NCBI GenBank assembly: GCA_019671005.1
Contig: CM033726.1
Span: 1,860,001-1,924,000, forward strand
Direction of reading: 5' to 3'
DNA length: 64,000 nt
Source: Hibiscus mutabilis
Taxonomy: Eukaryota > Streptophyta > Magnoliopsida > Malvales > Malvaceae
Part shown: positions 13,082 through 24,415 of the stretch, in pieces
How the letters are laid out: every line of letters begins with the position of its first letter
How positions within the stretch are numbered: position 1 is the stretch's first letter
Made by a program: the position numbers and the translations under genes
The notes under the pieces: model-generated
Database searches by the model: none
What the model saw: only the letters and a program-made list of their open reading frames with translations
Told to the model about the DNA's origin: nothing

Positions 13082-14525
13082 ATAAACGGCAAACTACTAA
13101 TTTTCAAAATTAATTGTCAAACTATTTTTATTCGGTTCAAAAATAATCACGACAGTTAGAATTTGGCAATAAACAACAATTTAAGCTAAATTGAAAATTT
13201 TTAAAAAATTTGCTAATATAAGTAAGCTTTTTAAAATTAAAAATTTTAATATAAGAATTATATTTTTTTTATCATTGACTCTTTTACTGTTAATAATTAT
13301 TAAATAAACTTTAAATAATTTAAATTTAATATTTTTTTATTTTAATTCTCCACATTCACGTATTTATATTGTGACATTTATAAAATAATACTTTTTTCTT
13401 TTTACTCTAACACATTATATTTGTATTTAAATTTAATAATTATTTTTTAAACAATTCTTACTTAAGGGGAGGGAGAAGAGGAAATTTGCTCCTATCGGGT
13501 CTAGAACCCACAACTTAGAAGGGGAGAAGGGTTAATTGGAAAATTTTTAACCACTTGCTCTAGAAATTGTTGATAATTTAATAACTAATTAAATTGCATT
13601 AAAATTAATTATATAAATAATAAATTAATATATAGATTATTAAATATGCTTAGTAATTTTATGTTAAAAAAATATTTTTCATAATCTAATTAATATTAAT
13701 AGATATATAAAATTGATAACTATAAACTATTCAAATAAGTATCGAATATAATCATGTCTTTATATGTCATTTTACTTGTTTAAATAATCAAACAACTATC
13801 AGTTAATTTTACCAAACACTTTTATATAATCAGCTAATACAATCCGCTAGTCAAGTCAGCTAATACAATCAACTATCAGTTGATGTAATCAGTTATCAGC
13901 TATCTGTTAATTGTCAAACAGGGCCAATTATTTTTGTCGTTGTTCTTTGTAAATTTCACTAATGCGTAAATTGTTGTCAACACATTTTTATTAAAATATA
14001 AATTTCCCTAACCTTAAATTATATTTTGATTTATATATATATTTTTAAAAAGTTTCAACCTCTAGCTCTAAAATCCTGGCTTTTCTCCTCTGAACAAGAC
14101 TTTAGGGATGTTAAATTTGAAAACACTCCCACGCTTAAAAAACGTTTTATGTGACTAAGGAAAAATTATTATCATTTTATGCAATTACGAGCATAATCAG
14201 AATTTGTATGAATAAAATACTATTGAATTAAATCAGATATATTAACTAATAAATTAGATTGTAGTTAAAATTATTATAAAATTAAATCAAATTCACACCT
14301 AATTAAATTTGAATTTAAAATTCCAATATTTGTTTTGGCTCATATTATCACGTGCTTGGTGTGAATGCTGTTTTTGAAAACGAACGGAAATAAGTTGGTC
14401 AAGTTGTGCAATTTCCTTTGAATGGCCCCAATTAGGCGCTTATTGCCTTAAATTCAAGGGTCTAAGATACGCGGCTGATAATTTGGACAAACTCTTTGCA
14501 GAAAGTTTTGGGGGTTAAAATGATT
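13082..14525. other. AT-rich spacer with a possible SINE fragment
   Basis: Very AT-rich, no coding potential. A stretch at about 13465-13580 (gaaatttgctcctatcgggt ... accacttgctctagaaattg) recurs at about 32165-32290 and is described there as a possible tRNA-derived SINE. Nothing else is recognisable. Confidence 0.4.
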
Positions 14526-14526
14526 T

Positions 14527-14850
14527 AACAAAGACTACAATTTTGATACACATGTTGTGTAAAATTAATTTTATATAAATTCGTGTATTTACACTATAAA
14601 TTAAAATTAAATCTAAATCCTAAAAAATTAAATCTCAAATCTTAAACCCTAAATTTTAAACACTAACCTTGAATTCTAAACCCTACAACTCAAACTCCTA
14701 AACTCTAAACCCTAAACTAAATCTCTAACCCCTAAAACTAAAAGGTCTATATAAACTTTACCCTAAACTAAACCCCTAAACTAAAAGGTATGTGTAAACT
14801 TTCAGAATGTGTATTGAAGTTTTTCTCTTTAACAAATTGAAGTTTAAATC
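14527..14850. mobile_element. Hairpin MITE with telomere-like arms
   Basis: The left end (aacaaagactacaattttga, then tacacatg) is an imperfect inverted copy of the right end (atgtgtattgaagtttttct). Between them the sequence is largely variants of AAACCCTAA. It has no coding capacity. Element length is about 320 bp; exact borders and target duplication were not established. Confidence 0.5.
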
Positions 14851-15059
14851 TAACGAGATAATGTATTAGGATAAAAATTTAATTTTTAATATTAAAAATA
14901 AAATAAATTAGGTTAAAAATCATCTTATAAATAAATATTTAAGTATTTAATATGAATTAATCGATCATTAATCGCATATCAATAGTTATAAAAAAAATCA
15001 AAATCTACCTAGAATTCTAGAATTAAGTCGGGGCCACATAGATTTCATAGGTAAAATTT

Positions 15060-15260
15060 TATATTTTAAATTTGGAAAGATTAAGCGAGGGTAGTCCGGA
15101 TATTAGAATCATGTGTCAGGTTTAGTATATTTATTTTCAGATCGGGTCGAGTCGGATTTTTTAGAGAATATGTTCGGGTCGGGTAAGAGTATTTATTTTC
15201 AGGTCGGGTTCGGGTGGGCCAAAAACCCGACCCGACCCGTGCCAATCTCTAGTAGCAGGC
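15060..15260. mobile_element. Fragment of a GC-rich 'gggtcggg' dispersed repeat
   Basis: Repeated cgggtcgggt/acccgacccg motifs end in gtgccaatctctag, resembling the terminal ttgccatccct of the more complete element at 16790-17410. The opposite terminus is not evident, so this is probably a truncated relative. Confidence 0.4.
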
Positions 15261-15465
15261 GGCTTGCAGAGGCTTTGCCCCTTTGGATTGGTAAAATGTT
15301 TAGTTGTCCTTAAATTTATAAAGTTTTCAATTTATAGAATAATAAAATTGCTCTTTGACTCTCCTAGTTTAAAAAATTATTTTTTAATTCTTAAAATTTT
15401 AAAACTTTCAATTTATAGAATGAAAAAAAATTGGCCTCTAAAAATTTACAATTTAATTTTAGGTA

Positions 15466-15735
15466 ATTATACCATGCACAGGAGGTAGAAACTTTTTATT
15501 TCCACAAGTGTCCTAGTTTTAGAGTTTATGGATTAGGGTTTAGACTTATGTTCTTAAAATTTAGGTTTAGGCTTATGTGCTTAAAATTTAGTGATTATGA
15601 CTAGAATTCAGTGTTTATATGTTAAAACCTAGATTAAATTCTAAACCCATAGACCATAAATTCTAAATTAAATTCATAAACCCTAAAATTAAAGCGCTTT
15701 TAAAAACAAAAAATTTTCACCATCGATGCATAAAA
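15466..15735. mobile_element. Hairpin MITE with telomere-like arms
   Basis: The left end (ataccatgcacaggaggtag) and right end (ccatcgatgcataaaatatt) are imperfect inverted copies; telomere-like TTTAGGG/CCCTAAA variants lie in between. It shares its inner 'caagcgcc/ggcgcttg'-type arms with the copy at 18538-18888. Confidence 0.5.
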
Positions 15736-15839
15736 TATTTATTCTTAATTTTATTCCAATAAAAATTACATGGCTTCGCACTTCTAACCTCATATTATTT
15801 AAAAATGAATTAGATAAAAAAGTTTATTTATGAGTTATT

Positions 15840-16045
15840 TTATAAAAAAAAATCAAATAACATGTCACATCCCATTATTTTTTATTGTTTTCTTTTTCTA
15901 TTTTTAAAAGTATGTTATTTTTACTTAATTTTATAGTTATTTTTATTAAAAAAAATTCAAATAACATGTCACATCCCATTATTAATTTTAATTATTTCTC
16001 CCTTTTCTATTTTAAAAGTATGTTATTTTTATTTAATTTATAATT
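15840..16045. repeat. Tandem duplication, about 104-bp period
   Basis: The string caaataacatgtcacatccc occurs at 15854 and again at 15958, and the flanking AT-rich sequence is also repeated. This gives two imperfect head-to-tail copies. No gene is present. Confidence 0.7.
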
Positions 16046-16785
16046 TTTTTATTTTCATTCATTAAAATTTTAATTAATAGCATATTATAATATTATATAT
16101 TTAGTTTTTATATGATATAAATTACATAACATGTAAAAATTAAATAATATATTATAAAATTGAAAAAGCAAGACTGTTAAAATATAAGTTTGACTTTGTA
16201 ACAAAAATATTAAGTTTGACATTCATTTATTAGATTTTAAAGTGAGTGTTCAATTCCAAAATATGTACGAAGAAATTCAGACCATTCAAAATATTCATCC
16301 GACCCGAGATGACCTATTGATTAGTTCAAACTTCGATTCAATTTAACCCATTGGAATTTTGTTTTGTTTTTTCAAATGAAAGTTAATTGTTTTATTTATT
16401 TATAATCTACAATATCTATGATAATGGTATATGAGAAATAATTATTTAGATTGATGATGAGATAATATAATATTATGATATTATATTTGTTTAATTTATA
16501 TGTAACACTAATTTTTAATTTTATTGATATTAAATCTTTTGTATATAAAATAAATAATTACAATATGAGAAATAATGCTATTACAAATGTAAGTAGTCAA
16601 TTAAATTATTCGATAAGTTTATTAATCCACATGATAAATCTGAATTGTAAAATTATAAAATATTGAAAAGTATAATAATTTTAATGATCATAAAATTCTT
16701 AAATAATATTTAAAATTATTTGCATCCAAAGTTTAAAAAAATGTTTAAAAATTATTAACTAAATCAAAATAAAGATTCTAGATTT
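16046..16785. other. AT-rich spacer without recognisable genes
   Basis: Low-complexity AT-rich sequence. Short open frames here have no family resemblance and are expected by chance. Confidence 0.5.
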
Positions 16786-16792
16786 ACCTAGG

Positions 16793-17410
16793 GATGGCAA
16801 AAATCCCGCATCCGACCCGACCGGGTATTTTGGTGAGAATTTCGGGTATCGGGTCGGGACGGGTATTGAAAAAAAATAAGTCGGGGCGGGGCGGGTTCGG
16901 GTATGAGATGGAAATTCCCCGCCCCGTTATATTTATTTTTATTTTTATTTATTTTTATTATATTTATAAAAATAACACTATATATAAATACATTTAGGGG
17001 TTTTAAGCTATTTTTTAGTTTGTGTTTATCATAAAAAAAATTTAGATATTGTTCGAATTTTAATAGATCTGATTCTGAAGGTAAATGATTCGAGTTTATT
17101 TTTTTAAATATGTATTTTTTCATGTTTGTAGTTTAATTGGTTTTATTTTATTTTTATATAGTTTAGAGTCTGTGAAATTTATATTTTGTGAATATAATAG
17201 TGGCTCGATCGGATCTAACATTTATCGTCGACGAAATTTAATATATTTTATATTTTCGGGTCGGGTGTAGGGATTATAAATCGGGACAGGACGAGTAAAA
17301 TAATATTCTAATCCTGGGGCGGGGCGGAATCGAGTTTAGAGGTTAATAGATCGGGGCGGGTTTGGGGCGGCCAAAACCCGCCCTGCCCCGCCCCGCCCGT
17401 TGCCATCCCT
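16793..17410. mobile_element. Non-autonomous element with gggatggcaa terminal inverted repeats
   Basis: It starts tagggatggcaaaaatcccg and ends cgttgccatccct, giving terminal inverted repeats of about 10 bp (gggatggcaa / ttgccatccc), flanked by TA on both sides. Subterminal sequence is rich in CGGGGCGGG/CCCGCCCC. There is no transposase ORF. A similar terminus (ttgtcatcccta) occurs alone at about 21310-21322. Confidence 0.6.
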
Positions 17411-17584
17411 AATTCATTTACACTTACCCTTAGCATCCTTTTGCATCACCTCTACTATTCCGCGGTCTTTCTCTTAATATGATTCGGGCAATGTGATATC
17501 CACGAGCTACTACCGGGATAACAACTGAGGCAACGATGGCACTGGCTCTGTCTGATTTAATAGGTCTAATATTGATTTTTATTG

Positions 17585-17830
17585 GTTTTTTTTTATTTTA
17601 ACTTTTTTTGAAAATAGAAAATATTATTAATTATAAATATGGACTATAAACCCCGCCTCATTAAAAACCTCCCTAAACCTAAATGGGGAAAAAAGAGTAC
17701 GAAATTACATAGTATTACAATCTTAAGCAACATAAACACCAATACACTCTAGCATCTGAAGTCAAAAACATACCAACACTCATCTTTGGACCATATTAAA
17801 GCAAACGGACGATGCAACCCTTATTATTAC
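17585..17830 (-). mobile_element. 5'-truncated LINE 3' end
   Basis: Contains cctcattaaaaacctcccta and aacctaaatggggaaaaaagag, nearly the same as the LINE 3' end at about 25235-25290. Read on the minus strand this is the 3' UTR of a plant non-LTR retrotransposon. No ORF is left. Confidence 0.5.
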
Positions 17831-18036
17831 TTTAAATTTGTTATTGATAAAAATGTAAAAAAATATGTTTTAAAAACATTTATTCAAGCAATTTTAGAAA
17901 ATACATTTTATAAAATTTAATTAATTAAAATATTTAAATTAATTACGGTCAAAGTTTAAAAAAATTAATTTTTAAAAGTCCAAACTAGACGTATTGCGTG
18001 GGACAAAGACAATATTAAATTGTTGTTTAAAGTTAG

Positions 18037-18526
18037 TTAAGGGTATAAGTTCCTTGAATTTTTTTAAAAAAAATCAATTAAGTCTCAAATTTTTTTACAC
18101 TCAATTAAACTCTTATACTCTAAAATTTTATCAATTCATATCTTTTGACCAACGTTGATCGTTAAATATAATATTTTTTGGATCAATTGATATAACTTGT
18201 CGTGTTATAGTGTTGTCAGTTGACATTTTTAAAAGTTATAAGTTAAACAAAGTAAGTCATTTGACCAATTGATGTAACTCTTATACTCTAAAAAATCTTT
18301 AAAAGTTATAAAAATTATAAAAAAATCTTTAAATTTCACATTACAGAAATGTGGTATTTCACGTCGCAGTAATATCTCAAGAAAAAACTATAAAAAATTG
18401 ATGGTCAAAATTGGTCAAATGACTTAGTTTAATTTATTGAGTCGAGGGTTTTAATTGAGTGCACAAAAATTCAAAGGCAGTTGATATTTTTTTCAAAAGT
18501 TCAAGGAGTTCAAACACCCTTAAGCC
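18037..18526. mobile_element. Foldback (MITE-like) element with 11-bp flanking repeat
   Basis: The ends ttaagggtataagttccttg and caaggagttcaaacaccctt are inverted copies, and the homology continues inward. The element is flanked by the direct repeat tttaaagttag (18026-18036 and 18527-18537), a plausible target-site duplication of Mutator-like length. It has no ORF. Confidence 0.65.
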
Positions 18527-18537
18527 TTTAAAGTTAG

Positions 18538-18888
18538 GGTAATTATTCCATGCACAAAGTTTACACAAGCGCCTTAATTTTAGGGTTTAGGGACTCTGTT
18601 TACGGTTAGGGTTCATGGGTTTAAGTGTAGTAGTTTTGAATTTAGGGGCTGTTGATAGAATTTTGGGTTTAAAGTTAAAATTTATGGTTTATAGGTTAAA
18701 ACCTAAATCCCTAACTATATTACCCTAAACCCTAACCCTAACCCAAAACCTTAAATTCTAATCATAAACCTTAATTCTAACCCCTTACACTAAAACCACT
18801 AAACTATAAATTAAAATCCTAAAACCTAAAATTGAGGCGCTTGTAAAAACAAAAAAAATTTATCTCTTGTATATGAAATAATAATCAT
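18538..18888. mobile_element. Hairpin MITE with telomere-like arms
   Basis: Inverted arms: cacaagcgccttaattttag on the left against cctaaaattgaggcgcttgt on the right. The interior is dominated by AACCCTAA/TTAGGGTT variants. It directly abuts the foldback element at 18037-18526, so one probably inserted beside or into the other. Confidence 0.55.
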
Positions 18889-19239
18889 GAAAGTTATATA
18901 TTGTTAAAATATAAGAAAAGTAAGAATTTTTTTGAATAGTGGAAGAAGTTGAATAATAGATGATGAAAGTTACTGTATATATCATCCATCTATTTGGTGA
19001 TAATGTTATATTTATAATTTTTTGTATAATTATTAAAATTAGTATATAATTTTATTTTTTTTTAAAAATACATGCTTTTCATACATTTTGATATTTTCCT
19101 ACTAACTTAAATCCTTCTTACTCATAAATAAAAAATATTAAATATATAAACATTTTTAATTTCATGTCTTCATATATATATATATTATATCAATAACATA
19201 CTAAGTGAACTAAACTCGACAACATAAACTTCTTCTTTT
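18889..19239. other. AT-rich spacer
   Basis: Low-complexity AT-rich DNA including a short (TA)n run near 19165. Nothing gene-like is visible. Confidence 0.5.
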
Positions 19240-19438
19240 TTGGGAAAAAATGAGGTATAACCATGTGCCTCGTTAAAATTTTTTAACCTAAATAAAAGAA
19301 AAGAATACTAGATATACAAATAGAGTCAACAAGCACAAAAAGAAAAGCACCCAAAGATGCAGTAACACAGGGCAATACACGCCCACAATCCAACCACAAG
19401 CAAACAAATCAAACTCGGGTAGGGACACCAGAGTCAAA

Positions 19439-19690
19439 CCATCTGATCCTTGAGCACGCTCTGCAATACTAAGGGGGGCGGATCACTGAACAGCAAAATA
19501 GCCCCAGGCTGGTCACGAGTTAATGAAGCCATAGAATCCGCAACTACATTAATTTCTTTTGGAATTTTCCTCATAACAACAATCCAATCTCGGCCAAGCA
19601 TATCCAAAATGTCTTCAACTAGAGAATTACCAGGAAGAGCCTTCGAATTACCATTGAGAGTACGCTCTACATCTGAGCTATCCGTCTAGG
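19439..19690 (-). pseudogene. RNase H fragment of a LINE ORF2
   Basis: The minus-strand frame reads ERTLNGNSKALPGNS, LVEDILDMLGRDWIVVMRK and EINVVADSMASLTRD and ends with a stop at 19439. It matches the C-terminal part of the plant RVT_3/RNase H-like domain found at the end of LINE ORF2. Upstream catalytic residues are absent. Confidence 0.6.
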
Positions 19691-19881
19691 AAACGATAAG
19701 CTGATTTAACGGTGAAAATTTGGTTATCATCCCAACGCCAAGCCGGCACATCACTACGTAATGATACAACAGTCAATTCAGTGGGTAACACCACCGTTCG
19801 TGTCAGGGCCACATTTGCTCGATTCAGCATTATCACTCCCTATCACCTTTCCGTTAGCTGTTAGAGACGGGCCATTAAGGA

Positions 19882-20782
19882 TCAAACTCCTTCGATTTTT
19901 GTCGACACTCTGGGGGAAGCTACAGTGTGGTCCCCATCAGCTATATTTAGAATGTCAAACCTTGACCCTTTGGCACCACCTTTAGCTTCAATCAGCTTAC
20001 TCTCAGGAGTCGAGTTCTTATGTGACTGAATACTTCTTTTCTTACGGCTAGGTGCTTGCATCGAAGGACCATAGAGTGCATCCGAGCCACTCCCCTCTAA
20101 TGACCTCTGTTCTGCTGTTACAACTTGACTCACCTCCGAACCACACACCTCTTTGGAGTGACCATATTTGCCACAAGAGAAACAGATCGTCGGCAAACCT
20201 TCATACTCAACAACCTGTCGATGGCCATCTATAACAATCCTGGATATTAAAGGCTTATCCAGATCCACAACAATCGCTAGACTAGCAAAATGGCCATTTC
20301 CCCTCAGCTGTATTATAATCTATGCAAACCACTTCACCCAAAACTCCTAAAATATAGCGAAAAAGACTCTTAGTATAATATCTATAGGGAAGACCAGGCA
20401 ATCTTACCCACGCAATAATCTTCGTTGGATGATTCATAGAGGTGGAAAAGATCTTACTCCACGGCTGCACAGTTAAGTAGTTTTCATAAACAACCCACAG
20501 ACCACCAGAGAGAACCTTATCATAATCAGAATCAAGAGCAAAGTGCACTAGGAAGTAGTCATTATCTAAATCAACTAGGCTAACCTCGTCTGCTACATTC
20601 CACAGAGCTTGAATCCGGTTCAGAAGAGCTTTATACCCAATAGATTTGCTCATCAATCGGACAATAATGGCTTTTGCCAATTTCTCATCGATTGACTTAT
20701 GAACGCGTTCTGAGAATCTTATTTCAAGCAGATGACCATTCATCCCAATAACCACATCATCGTCAGTGACTTCAACTTCCAA
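19882..20782 (-). pseudogene. LINE ORF1: DUF4283 domain plus CCHC zinc knuckle
   Basis: Two successive minus-strand open segments (20782-20282 and 20268-19882) cover a typical plant LINE ORF1. The DUF4283 core includes LSGGLWVVYENYLTVQPW and IIAWVRLPGLPYRYYTKSLF. The knuckle CFSCGKYGHSKEVC fits CX2CX4HX4C. A stop or frame break separates them near 20275, so the protein is interrupted. The family role is nucleic-acid binding in the retrotransposon RNP. Confidence 0.75.
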
Positions 20783-21190
20783 ATTAGTAATTGTATCTTG
20801 TTGAGTGTTGGCTCATACATCACCCGTCACCATATCGCGGAAAGACGGCTTTGCGGAGGGATCAAAAAGTGCGACAACATCATTCCCAGTGATCAGTGTA
20901 TGTCCAGTAGGACTAGAATTATTAGGCGGCACAAAAGATGCATCCATGGTTATCGACTTATCGTTCGGTTCATTCACCAAAGCACCTTCCCCAAGACCAC
21001 TCATATCAATATCACCTTCTAGACTCGGCACCACTGTCATGGGGGTGATGGGATGCTCAGGAGAGGCTGGTGATGAAGCAGTCCTGGCCGGTAAGGCAGG
21101 CCAGAGGTCTGGCGGCCGACCAGTGGGGTTGGAGACCAAAGTCAAACTCGAATCACACGCGGGAAAAACGGAAGGGTTGACCATTCAAAA

Positions 21191-21494
21191 AACATTTTTG
21201 CACGTACTTTTAAATCTTCATAAATTAAACCGGATTAATTTGTTTAACTGCACATTAATCTATAAGAACTCAATTAAATCTCTTATTCTCATAAAACTCA
21301 ACCCCACCCGTTGTCATCCCTACCGAAACCCAACCAAATGCTTGTGGTTGGGTGGAAGATTAATAAAACAGGTCCAATCTCGCACAATAAATCCCCACCC
21401 ACTTTTCCTTTTCTAATATAATATTCATGGCATTCGCTTATCTTCTTCCCCACCACCACCACTCCATTCCGAACAAATCAAAAACTCCCACCAA
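21191..21494. other. Upstream region of the first receptor ectodomain exon
   Basis: It includes a stray ttgtcatcccta terminus near 21310 (GC-rich repeat family) and a TA-rich stretch (taatataata) around 21414-21423 that might act as a TATA region. The start codon is at 21495. Confidence 0.35.
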
Positions 21495-22248
21495 ATGAAT
21501 CAAATCCCATCCTTTACCCTTACATTAACTCTCTTCCCCCTCCTGAGTTTGTTTTTCCTGCCCAGACCAGCTTTAGCAGCAGTGGACGAAAACTTTACAA
21601 TCTGCAGCGTCCCCAGATTTTGTGGTAAGCTAAACATAAAGTTCCCGTTCTTCATCGAGGAGCAGAACGAACCCAGATGTGGCTATCCGGGATTCAAAAT
21701 CCATTGCAGAAACAACACAATCCCAATTCTCAGCTTGCCCGATGGCAATTATACCATCAACCATTTATTTTATGAGACCCAATCTTTAAACATTTCCAAA
21801 GCCGAGAGTGATGTCGTTTGTAGCCTTTCGATCCGAAACATATCCTTGCCCGAAGACCGCTACTATCTTGATAGCCGAACGAGTAGAGAAATGGTTTTGC
21901 TCTTCAATTGCAACTTAACATCGCAACCGAGCTGGGGACTTTCGAAGTACAAGATTGGTTGTGGTGGTGAAAGTGAAACTAATTCGACGTTAGCACTGTT
22001 CAACGACGATCCTGAGCTGAATTTTGCTTCGGGTTATTGTGGGGAAACGGTATGGGCGCTTGTGGGGTTTGATCACAAACGAGATGGAGGTGTTGAAGGT
22101 TTGTTGAACCGAGGGTTTGTGTTGAATTGGATAGCGAGCAACTGTAGCATCTGCGAGGCGAGTGGTGGGTGGTGTGGGTTTGATTATAGGAGCTACCATT
22201 TCAAGTGCTTTTGCCCTGATAGGCCTCACGCTGCACGCTGTAATCCTG
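21495..22248 (+). CDS. LRK10L1: LRK10L-type receptor ectodomain exon (GUB_WAK_bind + WAK_assoc)
   Basis: The open exon of 754 nt encodes a signal peptide (about residues 1-29, ending RPALAA). A cysteine-rich galacturonan-binding-like domain follows (FTICSVPRFCGKLNIKFPFF ... CGYPGFKIHC). Next comes a WAK-associated C-terminal domain ending CSICEASGGWCGFDY ... FKCFCPDRPHAARC. Several N-glycosylation sites (NNT, NYT, NIS, NLT) are visible. It ends CCT G|GTATGC, a phase-1 donor. No kinase follows directly. The next compatible phase-1 acceptor of the right type is the linker exon at 31012, also used by the second ectodomain. Either this is an alternative first exon of the kinase locus to the right, or an orphan fragment that lost its own kinase. 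Its role would be as a cell-surface receptor of the leaf rust 10 locus type. Confidence 0.8.
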
Positions 22249-22440
22249 GTATGCATCTCATTTCTTTCTTTCGTTTTAATTCATGCATAATCTTAGTCTC
22301 TAAATAATCCAAATCGAAGAAGAAACCTTGTTTTATTGCGTTGGGATTCTCAGCAGCTGCCAATGGCCATTTCCTTTGGGTGGAAACTGTAAGGCTAAAG
22401 GATGTTCTCCGATCCCTGGCTGCTTTGCCTAATCTGGTGG
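22249..22440 (+). other. Intron-like flank of the first ectodomain exon
   Basis: It follows a consensus-like donor. A GC-richer patch at 22350-22445 stands out from the AT-rich surroundings, but translation in all frames gave nothing I recognise. Confidence 0.3.
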
Positions 22441-22444
22441 CTCG

Positions 22445-23290
22445 GGTAAACCAAAAAAATTAGACATCTAATAATAAGTGTTAAAAAAATTAAATTTTAA
22501 GAGTAGTTTTTTATAATAAATATTAAAAATAATAAATTTTAAAAGTATGCCCATAATATTAAATATTTAAAAAAATTTGAATTTTAAAAATAAGCCCCTA
22601 ATAACAAATATCAAAAAAAAAAATTTTGAGCCTCTAATAACAATTATTGAAAATTTGTCCCCAATAAAAAATATTAAATTTCTTTTTTAAGAATAAGCCC
22701 TAATAACAATTATTGAAATAATAATACTTTTAAGAGTATTCCTCTATTAACAAATATTAAAAAAAAATGAGTCTCTAATGACAAGTGTTGAACATTTTGA
22801 ACTTCAAATTAAAAAATTTTGGACCACAAATTACGAGTATCGAAAAATTTAGACCCATCATAACAAATATTAAAAAAAATAAATTTTAAGAACAGTTTCC
22901 TAATAACAAATATTGAAAAAATAAATTTTAAGAGTAGGTCCTAATAACAAAATTAGCCTCTAATAACATGTATTTAAAATAAATTTGACATCAAATAACA
23001 ATATATTAAAAAATAAATTTTAAGAGTAGAGCCTTATTAACAAATACTGAGAAAAAAATGAGCCTCTAATAACAAATATTAAAAAAATAAGCCACAAACA
23101 GCAAGTATTGCAAAAAATTAACTCTTAATAACAAATTTTAGAACAAAAAACTAAACTATCATTAAAATTTTAATTATGACACTAAGACTCATTAATGTTT
23201 AGGCTAAATAAAATTTTTAATTAGAGATTGTGGACTTCATTAATAAATATTTAAATTTGAAAAACTATATATATATATAATTAAAAAGTA
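22445..23290. repeat. Degenerate minisatellite, about 40-45 bp unit
   Basis: Roughly 15-20 imperfect copies of a unit like cctctaataacaaatattga followed by aaaaaataaattttaagagt. It is strongly AT-rich with no coding capacity. It ends next to a GC-rich transposon-like terminus. Confidence 0.7.
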
Positions 23291-23346
23291 TTAATAGTGG
23301 GCCCAGGGCGGGTGCCCTTCCTGCCCACCCTCAGGGCCGGCTCTGA
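23291..23346. mobile_element. GC-rich transposon terminus (cagggccggctctga)
   Basis: The bases gggcccagggcgggtgcc through tcagggccggctctga are abruptly GC-rich. They resemble a recurring plant DNA-transposon end whose other terminus would read cagagccggccctg. The matching left end was not found, so the element (probably including the minisatellite) is truncated or diverged. Confidence 0.4.
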
Positions 23347-23537
23347 CCTCTTTTTATGTCCTATACTAAAATATTATATTTAAAGTTTAGGGTTGACTGT
23401 ATGGAATTAGGTTTATGGTGTATTTTATAATTTAAAGTTTATAGTTTAAGATTTAGGATTTAGAGTTAAAATTTAGAATCTAATTTTTTTTAATGTTAGA
23501 TCATAGACTGAAAACTAAGGATTTTTGTCGGTTTCTT

Positions 23538-24415
23538 GGGTGAATCTTCAAAGTTGTCCCAAAAATCTATATTTCCCAAACTAGCACAATTACAGTGAAT
23601 GCACAGAGAGTTCGAATAAAATATTTTTTTCAATTTTTTTTTCATGTTTTAACTTAATTAATTGCATTAACAAATGATTAGCAAATTCTAATTAGAACTC
23701 GCTGTGCATGCTAGGCGAGTTTCACTTAATTTTTTTACAAACAAGAAAAAAACTATTAGGAACTCACTTCGCAAGAAAAAAAACTATTAGAAACTCACTT
23801 CGCATCTTCAATGTATTGAAGAACGAAAATAATTTTTTTAAACCATTAAGAACCAACTTTGATATTAAGTTGCATGAATTGCAAAAAAAAAATGTTGGCA
23901 TCAGCTTATATAGGCCAAACTAGAGTGTAAACATTTGTTTCTTATCAATGTAGGATTCTTGTAGCTAAAGAGTTTGCTACTATATTTTAGCTTCAAGAAT
24001 CTTACATTGATAAGAAACAAAAGTTTACACTCTAGCTAGGCCTATTTAAGCTAATACCAACATTCTTTTTTTGCAATTTAATTTTGTCCTTCAATACACT
24101 GAAGATGCAAAGTGGGATTCTAATAGTTTAATTTTTTTACTTTAGTCCTTTAGTAAAAATGTTAGATTTTAAAAAATTAAGTGAAACTTACCTTGCATGC
24201 ACAACGAGTTTTAATTAGTATTTGCTAATCATTCGTTAACTAATTAATTAAGCTAAAAAACGAAGATAAAAATTTTGAAAAATATTTTTTTATTAGAGCT
24301 CGTCATGCATGCAAGACGATTTCATTGTAATGGTGCTAGTCTAGAAAATATAGACTTTTGGGGTACTATTTTAGTAAATTTAGAACTAAATGGGGCTAGT
24401 TTGGAGATTCACCCC
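23538..24415. mobile_element. Long foldback element, about 880 bp near-palindrome
   Basis: The left end gggtgaatcttcaaagttgt pairs with the right end ttggagattcacccc. Homology in inverted order continues through ttaattaattgcattaac / gttaactaattaattaagct and gcatgctaggcgagttt / acttaccttgcatgcacaac. Near the centre, tttgtttcttatcaatgtag and cttacattgataagaaacaa pair around a short loop near 23970. Arms are about 400 bp. No plausible protein is encoded. Confidence 0.75.

Larger units (their letters stand above)
19240..21190 (-). mobile_element. LINE (non-LTR retrotransposon) remnant with internal deletion
   Basis: Minus-strand order: ORF1 N-terminus (21184-20813, ending SFRDMVTGDV), then a DUF4283 domain (20782-20282), then a CCHC zinc knuckle CFSCGKYGHSKEVC (within 20268-19882). 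Directly after it, a C-terminal RNase H fragment ends at 19439 (RDWIVVMRKIPKEINVVADS). ORF1 is therefore joined almost directly to the end of ORF2, and the endonuclease and reverse transcriptase are missing. The 3' UTR extends to about 19240. By family this would be an RNA-binding ORF1 plus a replicative ORF2; this copy cannot encode either fully. Confidence 0.8.

Noticed and set aside
18700..18830. Interstitial telomere at CCCTAAA-like repeats
   Set aside because: The motif is degenerate, short and arranged as inverted arms of a MITE rather than as a tandem telomeric array.
20732..21416. Plus-strand ORFs of 96 and 203 codons opposite the LINE ORF1
   Set aside because: Antisense shadows of the DUF4283/zinc-knuckle ORF; composition shows no plant protein family.
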